A stretch of DNA of 64,000 nt from Apiospora phragmitis (GCA_038363925.1 JAQQWL010000010.1:1116001-1180000); one strand, 5' to 3'; positions 36,470 through 48,818 are shown, numbered from the stretch's first letter. The notes: generated from the sequence alone by a model not told the origin. Numbers and translations are program-made.

Positions 36470-37123
36470 ATGTTTCAAGCCAGGCACAAGGCTCGGCAAC
36501 CGATAGCGCCCGTTGTTCGGAGATCTCGCCAGATGCGAGTGCCTCCTCCTGTGCAACGTAACCTTACCTTCCAAGCTGCAGCGAACTTCCAGCCATTGCC
36601 CACTGTACAGACACTTCCACAAAGTGACTTCAATCTACCAGAGTATTTCACCACGGCCTGCATGCCTGTCACAGTCAGACTTGTTACTAATTGCCGCATA
36701 CCCTCAGTACACCCGACCATTCCAAAGCCCTTGCCGATGCTATAGTCCGGCTATCATCCGAGCTTGACCAACAGTCTATCCAAGTGAAACAGCTTGGTCA
36801 AAGGTAAAGTTCGCTCATGCTACGCGATACCAAGCCTTTCCTCCTACTAATCAACCATTCAGTATTGACACCCTGTAAGTAGCTTATATCTATTTCTTGT
36901 GGCTAGCACTGAGTTTCTGCGACAGCAAGCAGGTAGTCGACAATGGGTAGGCAGTTCTAAATATTCTACGGAAGGCACACACACTGAACCGGTTCATAGA
37001 TTTGAAGATATCAACAGAAAGATGGATAATTGGTTGAGGAAGCTAGATGATGTTATCGAGCAAGACTGTGTGGGCCAAAATGCGGATGAGTTACTTGAAG
37101 AGGAGTTCTTGAGTTTAGAATAG
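36470..37123 (+). CDS. Orphan coiled-coil protein with a 12-nt microexon (165 aa)
   Basis: Exons 36470-36642, 36708-36803, 36863-36874 and 36907-37123 total 498 nt (165 codons plus stop) and keep one frame throughout. The first intron has a TTACTAAT branch site. The third exon is only 12 nt (TATTGACACCCT), and the following intron only 32 nt, shorter than is usual in fungi. The N-terminus is basic and Pro/Gln-rich; the rest is helical (ALADAIVRLSSELDQQSIQV, DTLTEFLRQQ, EDINRKMDNWLRKLDDVIEQ). Function unknown. The combined phase agreement across four exons supports the model, but no transcript is available. Confidence 0.55.
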
Positions 37124-37565
37124 GTATGGTGGGAGTGTTCTTTCGAAACTTTCTGATAGGAATAATTTAAATGCTTATTATATCTCGATATTGGAAGAAG
37201 CATGTGCATAGATGTTACTCGTCGCGTTCTAAATTCAACTTGGGACTTCACGTAAATGAAGTATTTATGTGCGGACACTTAAAGTATGAAGGACAGAGCT
37301 TTTACCTTCTTTTTATTGCCAGCTAGCGTTGCACGTATGCTAAGGTATGAATTACACTGTTTGTCCTGCCACTCGTTGCTTCGGTTTCACGTTAAAGGGA
37401 AGGGAATGATTTTTATGTTGAAATCACGTTAAGCTTCCGACGCCGATTCACCTTGGTAGCCAGAAAACGATTCTGCGTTCATATTGTTCATTGTTGACTC
37501 TTGCTTACAGTATGTCGTAGGTGTATATTGCATGCACAGTAATTACTGTACTGTGCAAACCAGGT

Positions 37566-37870
37566 CAGCGTCCGCATTTCAATCTGAGATTCCCACACCG
37601 AGGTAGTGCGGGATATCTGTACAGCGCGTAACGGCCGTTTCTGGAGTACAGCTAGTGTTGGGACAGAATTTGGCCTTTGTCCGTTGTACAGATACCCCGC
37701 TTACCTCACTGACAAGAATCCTTGATTGGAACCCGGACGCTGGACCTGGATTCAATAGTACAAGCAATGTGTATGTACGGGAAATTAGAAATTTTCGATA
37801 TTTGGTTAACTCCATTTATGCTGCGTATGATCAGCGGTGTAGAGATTTGCTGATGACACCGGTCAAATAA
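37566..37870 (+). repeat. Triplicated block, copy 1, with a coding fragment
   Basis: 37566-37690 matches 42475-42605 (+). 37640-37760 matches the reverse complement of 42235-42365. The plus strand of the right part reads RILDWNPDAGPGFNS, and copy 2 reads RILDWNPETEPDF, with differences concentrated at third codon positions, so this part has been coding. It ends at a stop near 37870. No family is recognised. Confidence 0.55.
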
Positions 37871-38099
37871 GGAGATGGGAATGGACGCTGGACGTACAGC
37901 TTGTGGTGTAGCCCATACCTGTTCAGGGCCATAAAGTCTGATATTCCCACCGCTCTGCTTGTACCGTTTCGGCGTAGACGGCCGGGTCATATTGGATTCA
38001 GAATAATCCGGCGACATTAGTCTCTTTCTGCTGCATCCGTGGAGAGCTTCTAGATTTCGTGGGCTGAGTTCGGTCCAGGCTTCCATAGTTGTGTAGAGA

Positions 38100-39330
38100 C
38101 AGAAGAATAACTATGGCGCACTAGCGCCACTAGCGGGACAGGTCCCCGCGTTATTAGGACCAAAGGCGCCGGGCTCTGTCGTACTGTACTTATGACCATG
38201 CCAGACTGATGTTGGTCTAATGCTACTGTGCATGCTTAAGTCTTCCTTGCTCTACTACAGTAAATGCTGATGGAAACTGACGCTTGATACCGTCAAATGT
38301 GGAGAAGGCGATTTCCTAATGATCCGAGGCGGCCTACTTTGGATCCTCTATCTGTTCGTTTTTGGGGGAGGGTTCTTTGCGGTGCTGCGGCCCAAGTAAC
38401 TGTAGACCCACAATGACAGAAGAGCCCTTGTGCATTTCTGGCTGGAAGTCACAATAGCTGGTCGTACTTCAAAAGCTCGTAAGACTTCCGCTGGGTCAAC
38501 TTCATATTAGGACTCAAGGGCGCGCTGGAATTAGACGAGGCATCGACGCTCCTCATAGCCAAACGTCGAGTCCTAGTACAGCCAATTAGGCGTCGGTTTC
38601 CTCTTGGATGAGCAGTAAGTGGATGTTACATCCCGGCCATCAGAGGCCGTGGCTGCAGATGCTAGTTACCGTATAACTGGATTAGGCCATTTGCGCAGCT
38701 TTTTGGGTGATGCATTTGGTTGCAGGTGGCGCCACTCATTAACGTACATGTCCAAATGGGGACGGTAGTTGGATCGTACATAGGTCTATCAGCAATAACA
38801 AAACGATGACATGAGAATTTGGTACACTTGTAGTGTGTGTGTTAAGGCCAGCAAGTGATTTTTGTCTGGAATCGATTACTCGACAGTCTCAAATCACATT
38901 GTGACCTACGCAATGACGACCCTTTATTCTTACCACCGCCAACACCCCAAAAGCTTGCCTAATAGCACAAAGCACCTTCGTTCCGTCTACTACCCCCCGT
39001 AGCTATAGTCTTAGATAAAACCACACAACCAGCTATCATATGTCAAAGAATCAAATGGGATAATAGGCAGTATTGAATAGATAAATAATGGCAAGGATGA
39101 TATCTCAAAGGAGGGAAATAACAAAAGAGACCTGCCAGTACTACGTGTTGGCGAACTAGATTGGCTACGAAGCGGGTGTACTGCTGAACTATGTTCATAT
39201 GCCGATGAATCAACACTATCGTGGTCATACTTGGAGCAATTGAAGCTCCAACATATTGTTCACGTTGCTGCTATTTCCTTTATTGGGGGATGCCACCCAG
39301 GCCAGTATCCAAGCGGTTCCCATGCGCATC
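38100..39330. other. Intergenic stretch without a supported gene
   Basis: No open frame has a recognisable domain or splice context. Composition is normal. The stretch separates the triplicated block from the 3' end of the CSC1/OSCA gene. Confidence 0.5.
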
Positions 39331-39332
39331 CA

Positions 39333-41786
39333 TTAGTATGCCTGCACCCTGGTGCTTACCATTGGAACAATCAACTTGCTGTAGAGAGCGGGGTGTCCAA
39401 ACCGATCGTCCACACTTTCGTCGTTTCGTTTCTCCATCACTGCATCATCGCTTACCTTTTTACTCCTCTTACTATAGAAACACTGATCATCGTCGAAAGT
39501 CTTGATGCAGAAGTATTTGAATCCTCCCAGGATGGCAAATAGCGGTACCATGAGGATTATCTGGACATACGACTCCCTCCTAGCGACTACGAACATTGCT
39601 GCCACGACGTTGCTAAGCAAAGTTGCGGCAAGGACACGATTGACGATGAATCCCCAGAAACCACCGCCGGATTCGTGTTTTGTCACAAATACGTACCTGA
39701 AATCGAACGTAAGCGCTGAACACGCTAACAGTAAACAATATCGAACTTACATCAGCAGATACTTTTTCAGGTAGCTGTCCGTCATAAAGTAAAACGCGGT
39801 TACCGGAAGCACCAATGGCTGGAACGGTGCAAATACCAATGCAATGGTAACATAAAAAAGGAAATTGTTATAATGAGATGCGTAATCGAAAGGAGGCGGC
39901 GCCGTGAGTTCGAGCAATTCCCGCGGTGTCAGATTCAAAAGCCTGCGCGACAACCAGTCTCTTCCTAGTTTGACAAGCTGTGAGACATCCAGCGCCGCAC
40001 CGAGATTACGCTGCAACAAGTAGTTGAGCCAAAAGGGTGACACATCGCAAAAAGCTCCCATGAGGTTTTCGAATGGCTGGGTATCCTTGATAGCTGACCA
40101 CAGATTCTGATTCGACTGGGCTCGGATAACCGCAGCGGCATACTTCCAACCGGCCAGAAAGAACGAGAAGACAATAAGGTTGTTAAAGATGAAGAAGACA
40201 TAGAGCTTGCGAGCTACACCTCTCTCGCGTTCCGTTTTGGAGAGATCGCCAGCATAGATTGAGAGACGGCGGAAGATGGTCGGCAGGAGTATGTAGAACA
40301 GCGTTGTAACCAAGGGCGCGAGGATACCTTGTATTGCACCCCATGTTCGTGGATGGCGTTCGAGCTCGGCCTGAAAGGTGGGCCATATGGCACCAAGTTT
40401 CGACAAGTCGGCTAGGAAGACGGCAATAAGAGCATTAGGGACCGTCCAAACGGCGACCAGAGCAGATACCGCGACGTGACCCATAAAGACTTGCCGGCGA
40501 CGAGTTTCCTTGGAAAATGAGAGGTTCTTCCAGATCACATGGTTCGGTCCGGGAGCAAGCTGAATTTTACTCCCATGAGGATGCTGCTTCCTCGCAGCAT
40601 ACGCCAGCTCGTGAGCCTGCTCCATATTTGGACATGTGGCAAAGCCGTACGGAAGCACTTCCTTATCCACTGTCGCGTTTCTGGTTTCGTGGATTTTGAC
40701 TGAGAGTCTGCGGATACGCGCAACCAAGTACTCAATAGCATCAACTTTGGAACCTGGGGCGAACGGCGTGTCATCGCCTTCCCGAGCCTTGCATGTAGGA
40801 CGTTTTGCTGGCAGCCTTGTCGGGTGTCCCGAGTACTTTGAGAGCACTACTTCTAGTTCCCGAACGGCTCCGTCGTATGTTTCAATGAGCTCGGGGAGTT
40901 CTTTGAGACTATGTGCAATAGTACCGGATAGATCCCTTGATGTAGCAAACTGACGGACAAGTTCGACAATGCCTGCATCGGTGCGATATTGTTCTGGAAC
41001 GTCAGTCACCTGACCAAATCTTAGTATTGGAACACCTCTAAGTCTCCGAGGAGCGACACATTCTTTGTCGAAGGGGGGGTGTAGCGAGATATTGCATACC
41101 ATGAGCGTTCGAGAAAACGCCTTGTTTTGGTACTCAGAGCTCTCGAAATACTCGCACCTGATACGTGCTACGATCCTAGAGCTTGTCCACAAGAAATAGC
41201 AAATAACAATGTCGAAGGCATGCGAGGTGGCGACATATGCCCAACATGCCCTCCCACCGACAGAATAGGGGGCGAACTTCATGAATGTATTGGAACCATC
41301 AGACGAACGGTTCTTGCTGTTCTCGACGATGTTAAGCGGGATATATACACCACAACCAATGATAGATAGGAAAATCGTGATGTTGCGGCACATTGTGGTG
41401 AAGTGTAGAAAGACAGTTGCATCCTGGCCAATCTTTTCGACAAGCGCCTGGTCCCTCGTCTTGATCACAGGTTGAACCCAGCCAAACACTCCATTTGAAA
41501 CTGGTGGAGGAACACGCTTTCCATCCGAGATATGCTTCAGTCGAGGTGCATAGATTGTTTTATTATGAGGTCGTAAGAGACAGAAGAGCACGGCGCAAAG
41601 CACTGCGCCACTTATGGAATAACCAAAGGATGACCAGAACGCTTTAGTCGTTAACTGTTACCGGCGGTAAAGTCAGGAATGATATCATTTTTACGGAGAT
41701 GACATATCTACCTGTGTATTAAATGGATTCTGGAAGTACTGTAGGAAGTCCTCGGGGTCGTTGTCGCGGGGCTGTAGCGTGAACAT
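39333..41786 (-). CDS. CSC1/OSCA-type (DUF221/RSN1) cation channel, 780 aa
   Basis: ATG at 41786 (MFTLQPRDNDPEDFLQYF). Introns at 41655-41711 and 39697-39750 give 2343 nt, 780 codons plus stop, no break. The order of parts is that of the family: an N-terminal helix (SISGAVLCAVLFCLL), the late-exocytosis-type segment with TM helices (IFLSIIGCGVYIPLNIVEN), a long cytosolic loop with the VCNISLHPPF and APGPNHVIWKNLSFSKE boxes, then the DUF221 core of several helices (VAVSALVAVWTVPNALIAVF, APLVTTLFYILLPTIFRRLS, VFFIFNNLIVFSFFLAGW). Family members are mechanosensitive or osmosensitive calcium-permeable channels, at the plasma membrane or an inner membrane. The tail after the last TM is hydrophilic. 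Function is inferred from family only. Confidence 0.9.
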
Positions 41787-42025
41787 GGTGTGAGATGATT
41801 TACAAGCTGTATGTTTGACCAAGTGGACGGAACCGTATCAAGTGATATGACGTTTTAATCGAGACCGGCTGGCTAGGAATTGGGCTTCATATGTAAAAGG
41901 CTCTATTTATTACTGCAAGTACCTCTCCCGCTCGGTGGGATTAAATGTGAGATCGCAAAAGTTTCAGTTGAATCCAGAAGCATCCAAATGACGCGGTGCG
42001 TTGATTAAGCTACCGGTCTGCTGTT

Positions 42026-42365
42026 TTAGCCATCCGCCAAGATCCAGCGACGAAGTAATACGTGTCTGCTTTCAGCTTTATGCTTCGGCCCCTGATCATT
42101 GGTCCAACTGTGCACTGTGGTAGTACGTATAGCACTTCGGCAATGCCAAAAGCTGCGGATATACCGTGGCTCAAATTTTGTTTCTTCGAGTAAACGCATC
42201 CCTCTATTGAGAAACTCCAATGTCGTATCAGACCTCATACTGTAAAAATCAGGTTCAGTTTCCGGATTCCAATCTAGAATTCTTGTCAATGAGGTAGAGA
42301 GGGTTATCTGTATAACGGATAAAGGCCAAATTCTGTCCCAACATTGGCTGTACTCCGACTTGACA
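42026..42365 (-). repeat. Triplicated block, copy 2, inverted, with a coding fragment
   Basis: 42235-42365 is the reverse complement of 37640-37760. Leftwards the minus strand stays open to 42026 (TRILDWNPETEPDF then EFLNRGMRLLEE), unrelated to copy 1 beyond the shared words. With copy 3 it forms an inverted pair about 185 bp apart. Confidence 0.5.
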
Positions 42366-42474
42366 AAGCCGAATTCAGCTGAATATGACTTATAGCGAAT
42401 GATTATCCGTTACGCTCTAGGGCCGCAAGTATACCTCGAGAAGTTTTAACCTAGTACTGTGAAAACAAGGTTTT

Positions 42475-42605
42475 GCGTCCGTATTTCGATACGAGATTCT
42501 TGGCAACAAGGTAGTGCGAAGTATCTGTACTGCGCATAACGGGCGTTTTTGGAGTACAGCCGGCGTTGGGGCTGAATTTGACCTTTGTCAGCTGTACAGA
42601 TGACC
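42475..42605 (+). repeat. Triplicated block, copy 3
   Basis: It matches 37566-37690 directly: GCGTCCG, GAGATTC, AGGTAGTGCG, GGAGTACAGC, GTTGGG, and TTTGTC followed by TGTACAGAT occur in the same order. Homology stops before the RILDWNP part, so this copy keeps only the upstream section. Confidence 0.55.
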
Positions 42606-43085
42606 AACCCTATATCCTATCATGTTGTCCACACTTTGCCGGACAGCGACAGCATTTACGGACACTGCTCATAAGCCACTCTCTCACGGGAGTAATTTTT
42701 CACGATCACTGGCGAATAGGACATACTCTAGCTCTTCACAAAATCTGTAGAAAGAGCTTTACTTTTGTTGGCTTTCAATCTCCGCAAGCTGTGGGCTAAA
42801 AGCTGCTTGATTATTACTTGTGCCCTTCACTTTTTCAAATCAGCACACACCAGGGTCATAACTATACTGTTAAACAGTGTCTGCTACAGCTAGACACTAG
42901 CTGAACAAGATTGACTCTTAAATTACACGCGCTTCATAATTTATATATAACCTTCAACGTATTGTGGGACAGCGTTTCTGGCATTTACTCATTTCCGGCT
43001 CGCAGCTCCTTGATCCTAATAACCTAATTAACAATAACGATTGTTACCCTTGCCACCTCGGTTTCTGCCAGAGACGATGCCAGCT

Positions 43086-43394
43086 TCATATCACCGTGCA
43101 GTTCGCCACCCATTTCTGACGTTCTTTCTCCATCCGTATCTCACCCTCTTGGAAGATCCGAGTGAGATACAAATATGCGTCATTAATCTCCTTCATAATT
43201 CTATAAATATATTTCCAGACATAACGTAGATGTGCAACTTCCCGCCGGAGTTTTTCGTTTTCTTCTGTCAGCAAGGATATTTCGCGTCCTTCCTGTAATG
43301 ACGTTTGTAAAGATAGACGGAATAACGTTCCTTCCAGACTGAAAGCACCATCCTCGGAGTAGACGCTAGACGCTCTTCTCGGCGTTGCGCACAT
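43086..43394 (-). CDS. Small coiled-coil orphan protein (102 aa)
   Basis: One exon from ATG 43394 (MCATPRRASSVYSEDGAFSL). Residues about 30-95 are helical and heptad-like (LQTSLQEGREISLLTEENEK, LRREVAHLRYVWKYIYRIMK, MEKERQKW). No known family and no signal peptide. It may belong to the same loose group as the small coiled-coil genes at 34.1-37.1 kb, but I see no direct sequence match. Confidence 0.45.
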   Translation of the reverse strand: MCATPRRASSVYSEDGAFSLEGTLFRLSLQTSLQEGREISLLTEENEKLRREVAHLRYVWKYIYRIMKEINDAYLYLTRIFQEGEIRMEKERQKWVANCTVI

Positions 43395-43464
43395 GGTAGG
43401 ATAGCGGTCTAATTGGACCGCGAGCGAGATGTTGAGATCGCATGTGAACCCGTCAGGGAAAAGT

Positions 43465-43836
43465 TCATAGAAATTGTAAACAGAGCAGAGCGAGAACGAC
43501 GGCCAGGGATGCCGCGCGAATTTGCGAACAAGTGCTGGTGAAGACCGGGCTTGTTGTCAGTGTTGGGGAGTGATAAGCGTAAGATATATTTTGGTATGAG
43601 CTGCCAGCTGGAGGCCCGACAACTGGCTGTGAAGGATATAAAGCTGTATTGATGCTCCAGCTGCTAATCGGCTGGACTACCTGAGACGTTGGCTGTAGAG
43701 GCCCGGCAGCGCATGCAGTATAGTTTATCAGGTATGGCAAATGGGTGTTCGGGCCTTCGTAGGTTCTTCCGAGTGACACGTTATTGAACATAAAGACACT
43801 GGCAGTGTGACGTATGGCTTCCAACGATGTGTACAA
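43465..43836 (-). CDS. C-terminal part of a possible GPI-anchored surface protein
   Basis: A minus-strand frame ends with TLTTSPVFTSTCSQ then a short basic spacer and the hydrophobic tail AASLAVVLALLCLQFL, the form of a GPI-attachment signal. The upstream part has three N-x-S/T sites. No ATG or signal peptide fits the 5' end in the same frame (the frame stays open upstream of 43836 without an ATG), so a first exon is missing or the gene is truncated. Confidence 0.35.
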   Translation of the reverse strand: MYTSLEAIRHTASVFMFNNVSLGRTYEGPNTHLPYLINYTACAAGPLQPTSQVVQPISSWSINTALYPSQPVVGPPAGSSYQNISYAYHSPTLTTSPVFTSTCSQIRAASLAVVLALLCLQFL

Positions 43837-44191
43837 CAGATGGGTGCTATTGCGAAAAAGAGCAAATAGAACTTTGCTTAGGTCACAGGAAGGTTAAATA
43901 GCAAACAACGTGTTTGGGAGTGGGCCATTTTTGACGTAGAAGCACGTGTGGCCACTTGAGACGATTAGACATCGGTTTGAGAGCTAGAAAAAGACCTGTG
44001 CGAAAGTACATCACAGAAGATCATTACTAGACAAACAGACCTATGTTTTCTTCAAGAAATCCAGTACGGTGCCACGTCCAAAAAGGAAGAACCCTAGTCA
44101 GAAATGGATCTAGCGGCTATCCTTAAGATAATGTATATAAGTCGCCATGAACCCTTAACACTGATGATGAGAGTGATACAAACATGACAAC

Positions 44192-47100
44192 ATGGGGCAG
44201 TGCAACCATTCTCACTGGCTTCAGCTATCACGAAACAATGAGGGCGCAAACCTGGAGGTGTCTGATAGACTTGAGAGACTACATGGTCAACAAATTGCAA
44301 GCCATCGTTTTCCCGGGTTTGCCATTTTATTGGGCAACCGACATAAATCATTGGCGCTGAGAAGCCTCGGAATCAATCCCCCAGGTTCTAGCAAGAAAAG
44401 GGCATCTGGGGACATCCATCTATTTTCTGCTCCTGGCACCGTAACCCATCCTCTGCTAGTAGCTGATGGGGACCTCTTCTCTCGTGAGAAGTTCAACAAG
44501 GCTTGGGGAAATCCAAGATGCCATGAGAATAGCATGTACCAAGTACAGTCGTCTCTCGGCTTCGAGAGCATGGAAAATTCCGTTACTCGGCTATACAACC
44601 AGTTGCTTCTTCCATTTTCCGACCTAGTCTGTCTTTTTGTCGACGATCTCGGAGGTATGGCGAAGGTTACCGAGAACCTTCGAAGTTGGCTACACCCGGA
44701 TCAGCAATTTGCCTTGACCGGAATTCAACCATGGCTTCTTATCGTCGTAAGCAAAGACCTGGAGGTAGACGAACAACTGACGCTACGTGAACTTGTTCGG
44801 ACGCAAAGTGGTATCAAACCCCGCTTCCGCGGATACCAAGTTTTCAATATTGCAGAGAGCGTGCGCGAAACAAGAGCGACTAAGAAATGCGAGAGTAGGC
44901 CATGGAACAGACTCCAAGCCAAGATTTGGTCTCTGTCGAGCACTTCACGTCGGAGACGTGAGGGTTTGCTGTTCTCGGTCCCGCACTTCTCAAGCTTTAT
45001 TCGTTCTGCTGTCGACCGGTTTGTAGATCCAGTAAAACGACCGCTCGAGGTTGTTGAGGCATCACGTCTAAAGACGCCCGTTGCAGCAGACCTTGAAACG
45101 CATCTCATTACCTTTTTGAAAAGTATGAGAAGCACTGAGACCGTGACGACGTTGGGAATCCCTATTATAACGTCAAGTTTTATATTGGACCACTACCCAC
45201 CTGGCATGCATCGTAAGTGTCAGACATCTGCGAGATAACAGCCGCTAATATTCTCCAGATTTCAACCCTCGAACTGTCTTCATCACGTTATACCGACGTA
45301 CATGTGAACGAATTTATGATGAATGGCCACAACATGAGACTAGTTTCCCGTTGCCTGCTTCCTTCTTGAGCCTGCTGGAGAACAATGTCCTTGAACAATA
45401 CAGACATTTCCGACGTGTCAAGTCTGCTGCCGAGCTTCACAGGAGCAATCTGAGCCAATTTCGCGAAGAGTATTCTGGTTTGTTCTCAGATGTCACTTGT
45501 TTCAGCTGCGTTAGACGTCCGCCTCAGTTCAGCCTCCCTTGCGGCCACATGATCTGTGAGAATTGTGTGAGGGTCTTTGGTCAAGACACAAAAAGCCCGT
45601 GGGGGTTTTGTCTAAAAACCTGCATACTTTGCGGTAAGAGCGTAGGAGATGTTGAAATCGGCATGAGGCCTGACACCGCGAGCGTACGAGTTTTGAGCAT
45701 TGACGGCGGTGGTACGAGGGGTATAGCCCCTCTTGTATTCATTGAAACTATACAAGAGTGCATTGGGTTACCTTGTCCCGTCCAGCGCCACTTCGACCTT
45801 ATCTACGGGACCAGCTCTGGTAAGCGTGGTTGGAGTTTTAGTTGGGTTTTTATACTAATCTACGGCTGTGTAGGTGCAATAACAGCTGCAGCATTGTGGA
45901 TAAATGGTTGGTCTCCCGGTGAATGCATTGCAAGCTTCGAAAATCTTGCCAAAGTTGCCTTTGAACCCCGATGGTGGTGGCCACGTTTACCGATCTTGTT
46001 GCCCATTTTCAAGCTCCTGGCTACCTTGGTACTAGACAGTCAGTATTTGAGCAAACCGCTAGAAGCCGTTCTGCTCCAGGTGTTCGGTGAGAAAAGTATA
46101 CAGGCTTGTTCTCCAGCTACTGAACTTGGAGCCAAAGTCGGAATCACAGTAACTACGACGCAGGATGCAAGTGCATGTATCTTCACTACTTATAACGGCG
46201 TTGGACAGCGACGAGCAGATTCCGGTATGTGAAAAGTCGCCTTGATTGCAATAATTCTAACCTAAAGCAGAGTACCATGTGTTCAAGCCTCAAAGCAGTA
46301 GTGGCCAGATTCCGTTGTGGGAAATGTAAGTTGATGTCGCTCTGCGAGGCTATCGCTAATCAAATTGTAGTATACGCTGTAGTACCGCAGCACCTTAGTA
46401 AGTACTGTAGGATCGCACAGTCGATTATATACTGACGCATGTTAAGCTATTTCAAGCCGAGGCGTATCGATGGCCTGGGCACATTTCAAGACGGTGGGCT
46501 TGCATTCAACAACCCCGCTGCGATAGCTGTTCAAGAAGCCTTTGCATCAGGGGCTGAACCTAGTATTATCGTATCGCTCGGGACAGGCGCGGCGAAGACA
46601 CGTAGCCCCGTACTTGGGGATTCGCGTCGGCTCCTGCAAGATTCATTTCCGATGCGTATTTTTCGTGCATTTTGGCAAGGCAGTAGTTCTCATCGGGCCT
46701 GGCAACAGCTACTCCGCCACACCAAGTCTGATAGCCAAAGTAACCTTTTCCGGTTCGATATTGAGTTTGAAGGCCCAGTACCTGCTCTCGACGATGTGGC
46801 AGAGATGCAAAATGTGGCCAAGCTCGCCCGGGACGAAATCCTTCATTCACCATCCCTAGAACCATTGGTAAACCGTATTAAGGCGGAGCTGTTTGTCTTT
46901 GAGCTCAGTGCAGATGCCCCTTTCCGATTTCACAACGGGGTCTATCTCTGTGCGGGCAGGATTCTGTGCCGCTTACAGCCGAAAACACCAGAATTTAACT
47001 CATTTATGTGCCAGCTTGCTCAATCCTCGGCCTCACTTCACGTAGCCCATCAGCGCATCATCAAGGGAGTTTGGGCGAGCCCAACTTTGAACACACAAGG

Positions 47101-47348
47101 GGCAATTTGACCAGGAAGTCAGCTTCCAGATTAAAAGCCGCGACCGGCCTTTCTCCATATCCCTTGCTGTCGGTGACTATCAGAGTAATATTAGCGGATC
47201 GCCTTTCACTCTGGAAGGTCTCGCTGAACAGCAGAAACTTAACGCCATTTTCGGGACTGCTGACCACAGGAAAAGGCCTGTAGAAGGAGAAGAAGAAGCC
47301 CACAAGGCTAGCCCGAATCCTGCGAAAAGGCGAAGGACCTGTTATTGA
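44192..47348 (+). CDS. RING-patatin-like phospholipase (971 aa if one base is corrected)
   Basis: Exons 44192-45212, 45259-45819, 45874-46224, 46271-46325, 46371-46397 and 46447-47348. The N-terminal 400 residues (NNEGANLEVSDRLERLHGQQ, PLLVADGD) match the long fungal patatin subfamily. A RING-like zinc finger lies at about 420-465 (CFSCV...CGHMICENC...CILCG). The patatin domain follows: oxyanion loop IDGGGTRG (Asp489), nucleophile box GTSSG (Ser526), catalytic FQDGGLAFNNP (Asp687). The family hydrolyses lipid acyl esters; patatin-like genes are a recurrent Starship accessory class. The tail is KR-rich (PAKRRR, a possible NLS). The last 83 codons need one G removed from GGGG at 47099-47102; without that the protein ends about 84 residues earlier. 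The catalytic domain is unaffected. Confidence 0.88.
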
Positions 47349-47349
47349 A

Positions 47350-48800
47350 TTCATTTACTGCCTATTTCAATTGGCTAAGGGCTGTCCTGCGTGGCAATAG
47401 ATCGCGAATCTTACAAGACCTTTGTAATGCGTAGCTGTTTACTTCGTACTCCAAGCGTAATAATAATTATCTTACAACGCAGCTGGTTCCCTCACCACTG
47501 TACGGTAAATTAACGGCTTCCAAGAAGCATCTGATATTTATGCATAGCTCTTTACATGCTCACACTCCAAGGTCGGTTAGATTTCGCAGAGGTACCCTGC
47601 TTCAGGTAAGCTTTTCCAAGCGTATGCCTCCTTTTCCGAAGTGATCAAATGAACTTTGGATGGATTAATCTGCCGCCAATGTGCTAGGTTGAAAATGTTA
47701 GTAATCATTGCCTAATATGAATTTTACTTAAGGAACTGATGTGATTAGCGAGCATCGCCTTGCACTTAAACTGCCAACCTTGTCTTTCCCGGTTGCTGAC
47801 TTTGGTAATCTTCATGGTCTGATGTGCATGACGAACTGTATCCCATATATGCCTCACTTCCTGGTATATTCACGGCTATGGCCACTTAAATATAAAGCCC
47901 CTCTCATATATGTCTTTGTGCCCTTTCCTTCCCTTCCTCTTCTTCTTCGAGTGGTGGATGCACATCTTGCGTTTTCGCTCCGGGCGGTAGGTTATACGGA
48001 CGTAACTTCAGTTCCTTCTCATACCGGTCATATTCAGCGGAAGAGACTGTCTTCGTGCTAATATGTGCTTCAACTGCTCCACTTAGATAATATTCTATAA
48101 TACCGTATTTATGTCGAGATACTAATCGGCGCCGGGCGTTCATAGTTCAAGTGACTAATGTGAAGAAAACGCTGTACCAGAACTGAACTTGTATAACCTG
48201 AAAACCGCAGCGACAACTCGATGAGCCCAGATAAAACTCCCCCTGAGCCTAAAAGGTGTTTTTCGCCCTTTGAGTTTAAATTCCAGAGCTTACCTGACTA
48301 GACTTGATTATTACGATAAATTGAGGTACTGTTCTAGCTAGATTGTTCAGTATACAGAACAAGTTTTACAGCAAAGTTCTTTAAGACCCAGAACTTGCGT
48401 TTAAAAGTTAAAATGGCGCCATATCAAGATCCATTTTCTCCAGTTTTTATATTGGACTCAATTTTTGCGTGGTGTTGAAGTTCACTAAGGATCAGCAAAG
48501 CCAAAACAGGACGTCGTAGTTTACATACGGCCGCATGGCGTGAATTATAAGTACACCATTCGCTTCCGCCTTGTTCGACGTCCAAAAGATTGGAAAGCAT
48601 TCTTGGGCTGTTGGGAAACATACTTCACTAAACAGCCTGATAGCACATAGCACTGGCTCCCGTGGCATCAACGTCAGTATGGTGCATACTGATCAGGGTG
48701 TGATCGGAAGGTGCTGGTTGAAAGGTGAGATATGAGGAGAATATAACTGTAGTATTTTTCTTCGAGCCCAACTTCCCAGGCCACCTTTCCACTACAACCT
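47350..48800. other. Intergenic stretch without a supported gene
   Basis: No recognisable coding region or repeat. Composition is normal. The first exon of the F-box/ankyrin gene may lie in its last 200 bp (an ATG at 48681-48683 in MVHTDQGVIGRCW is one candidate). Confidence 0.4.
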
Positions 48801-48818
48801 TCAAAGGGCTAAACCACA

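Noticed and set aside
37706..38086. 126-codon minus-strand frame starting MEAWTELSPR
   Set aside because: Its second half is antisense to the conserved RILDWNP fragment; the first half has no motif. A real short gene at 37850-38086 cannot be excluded.
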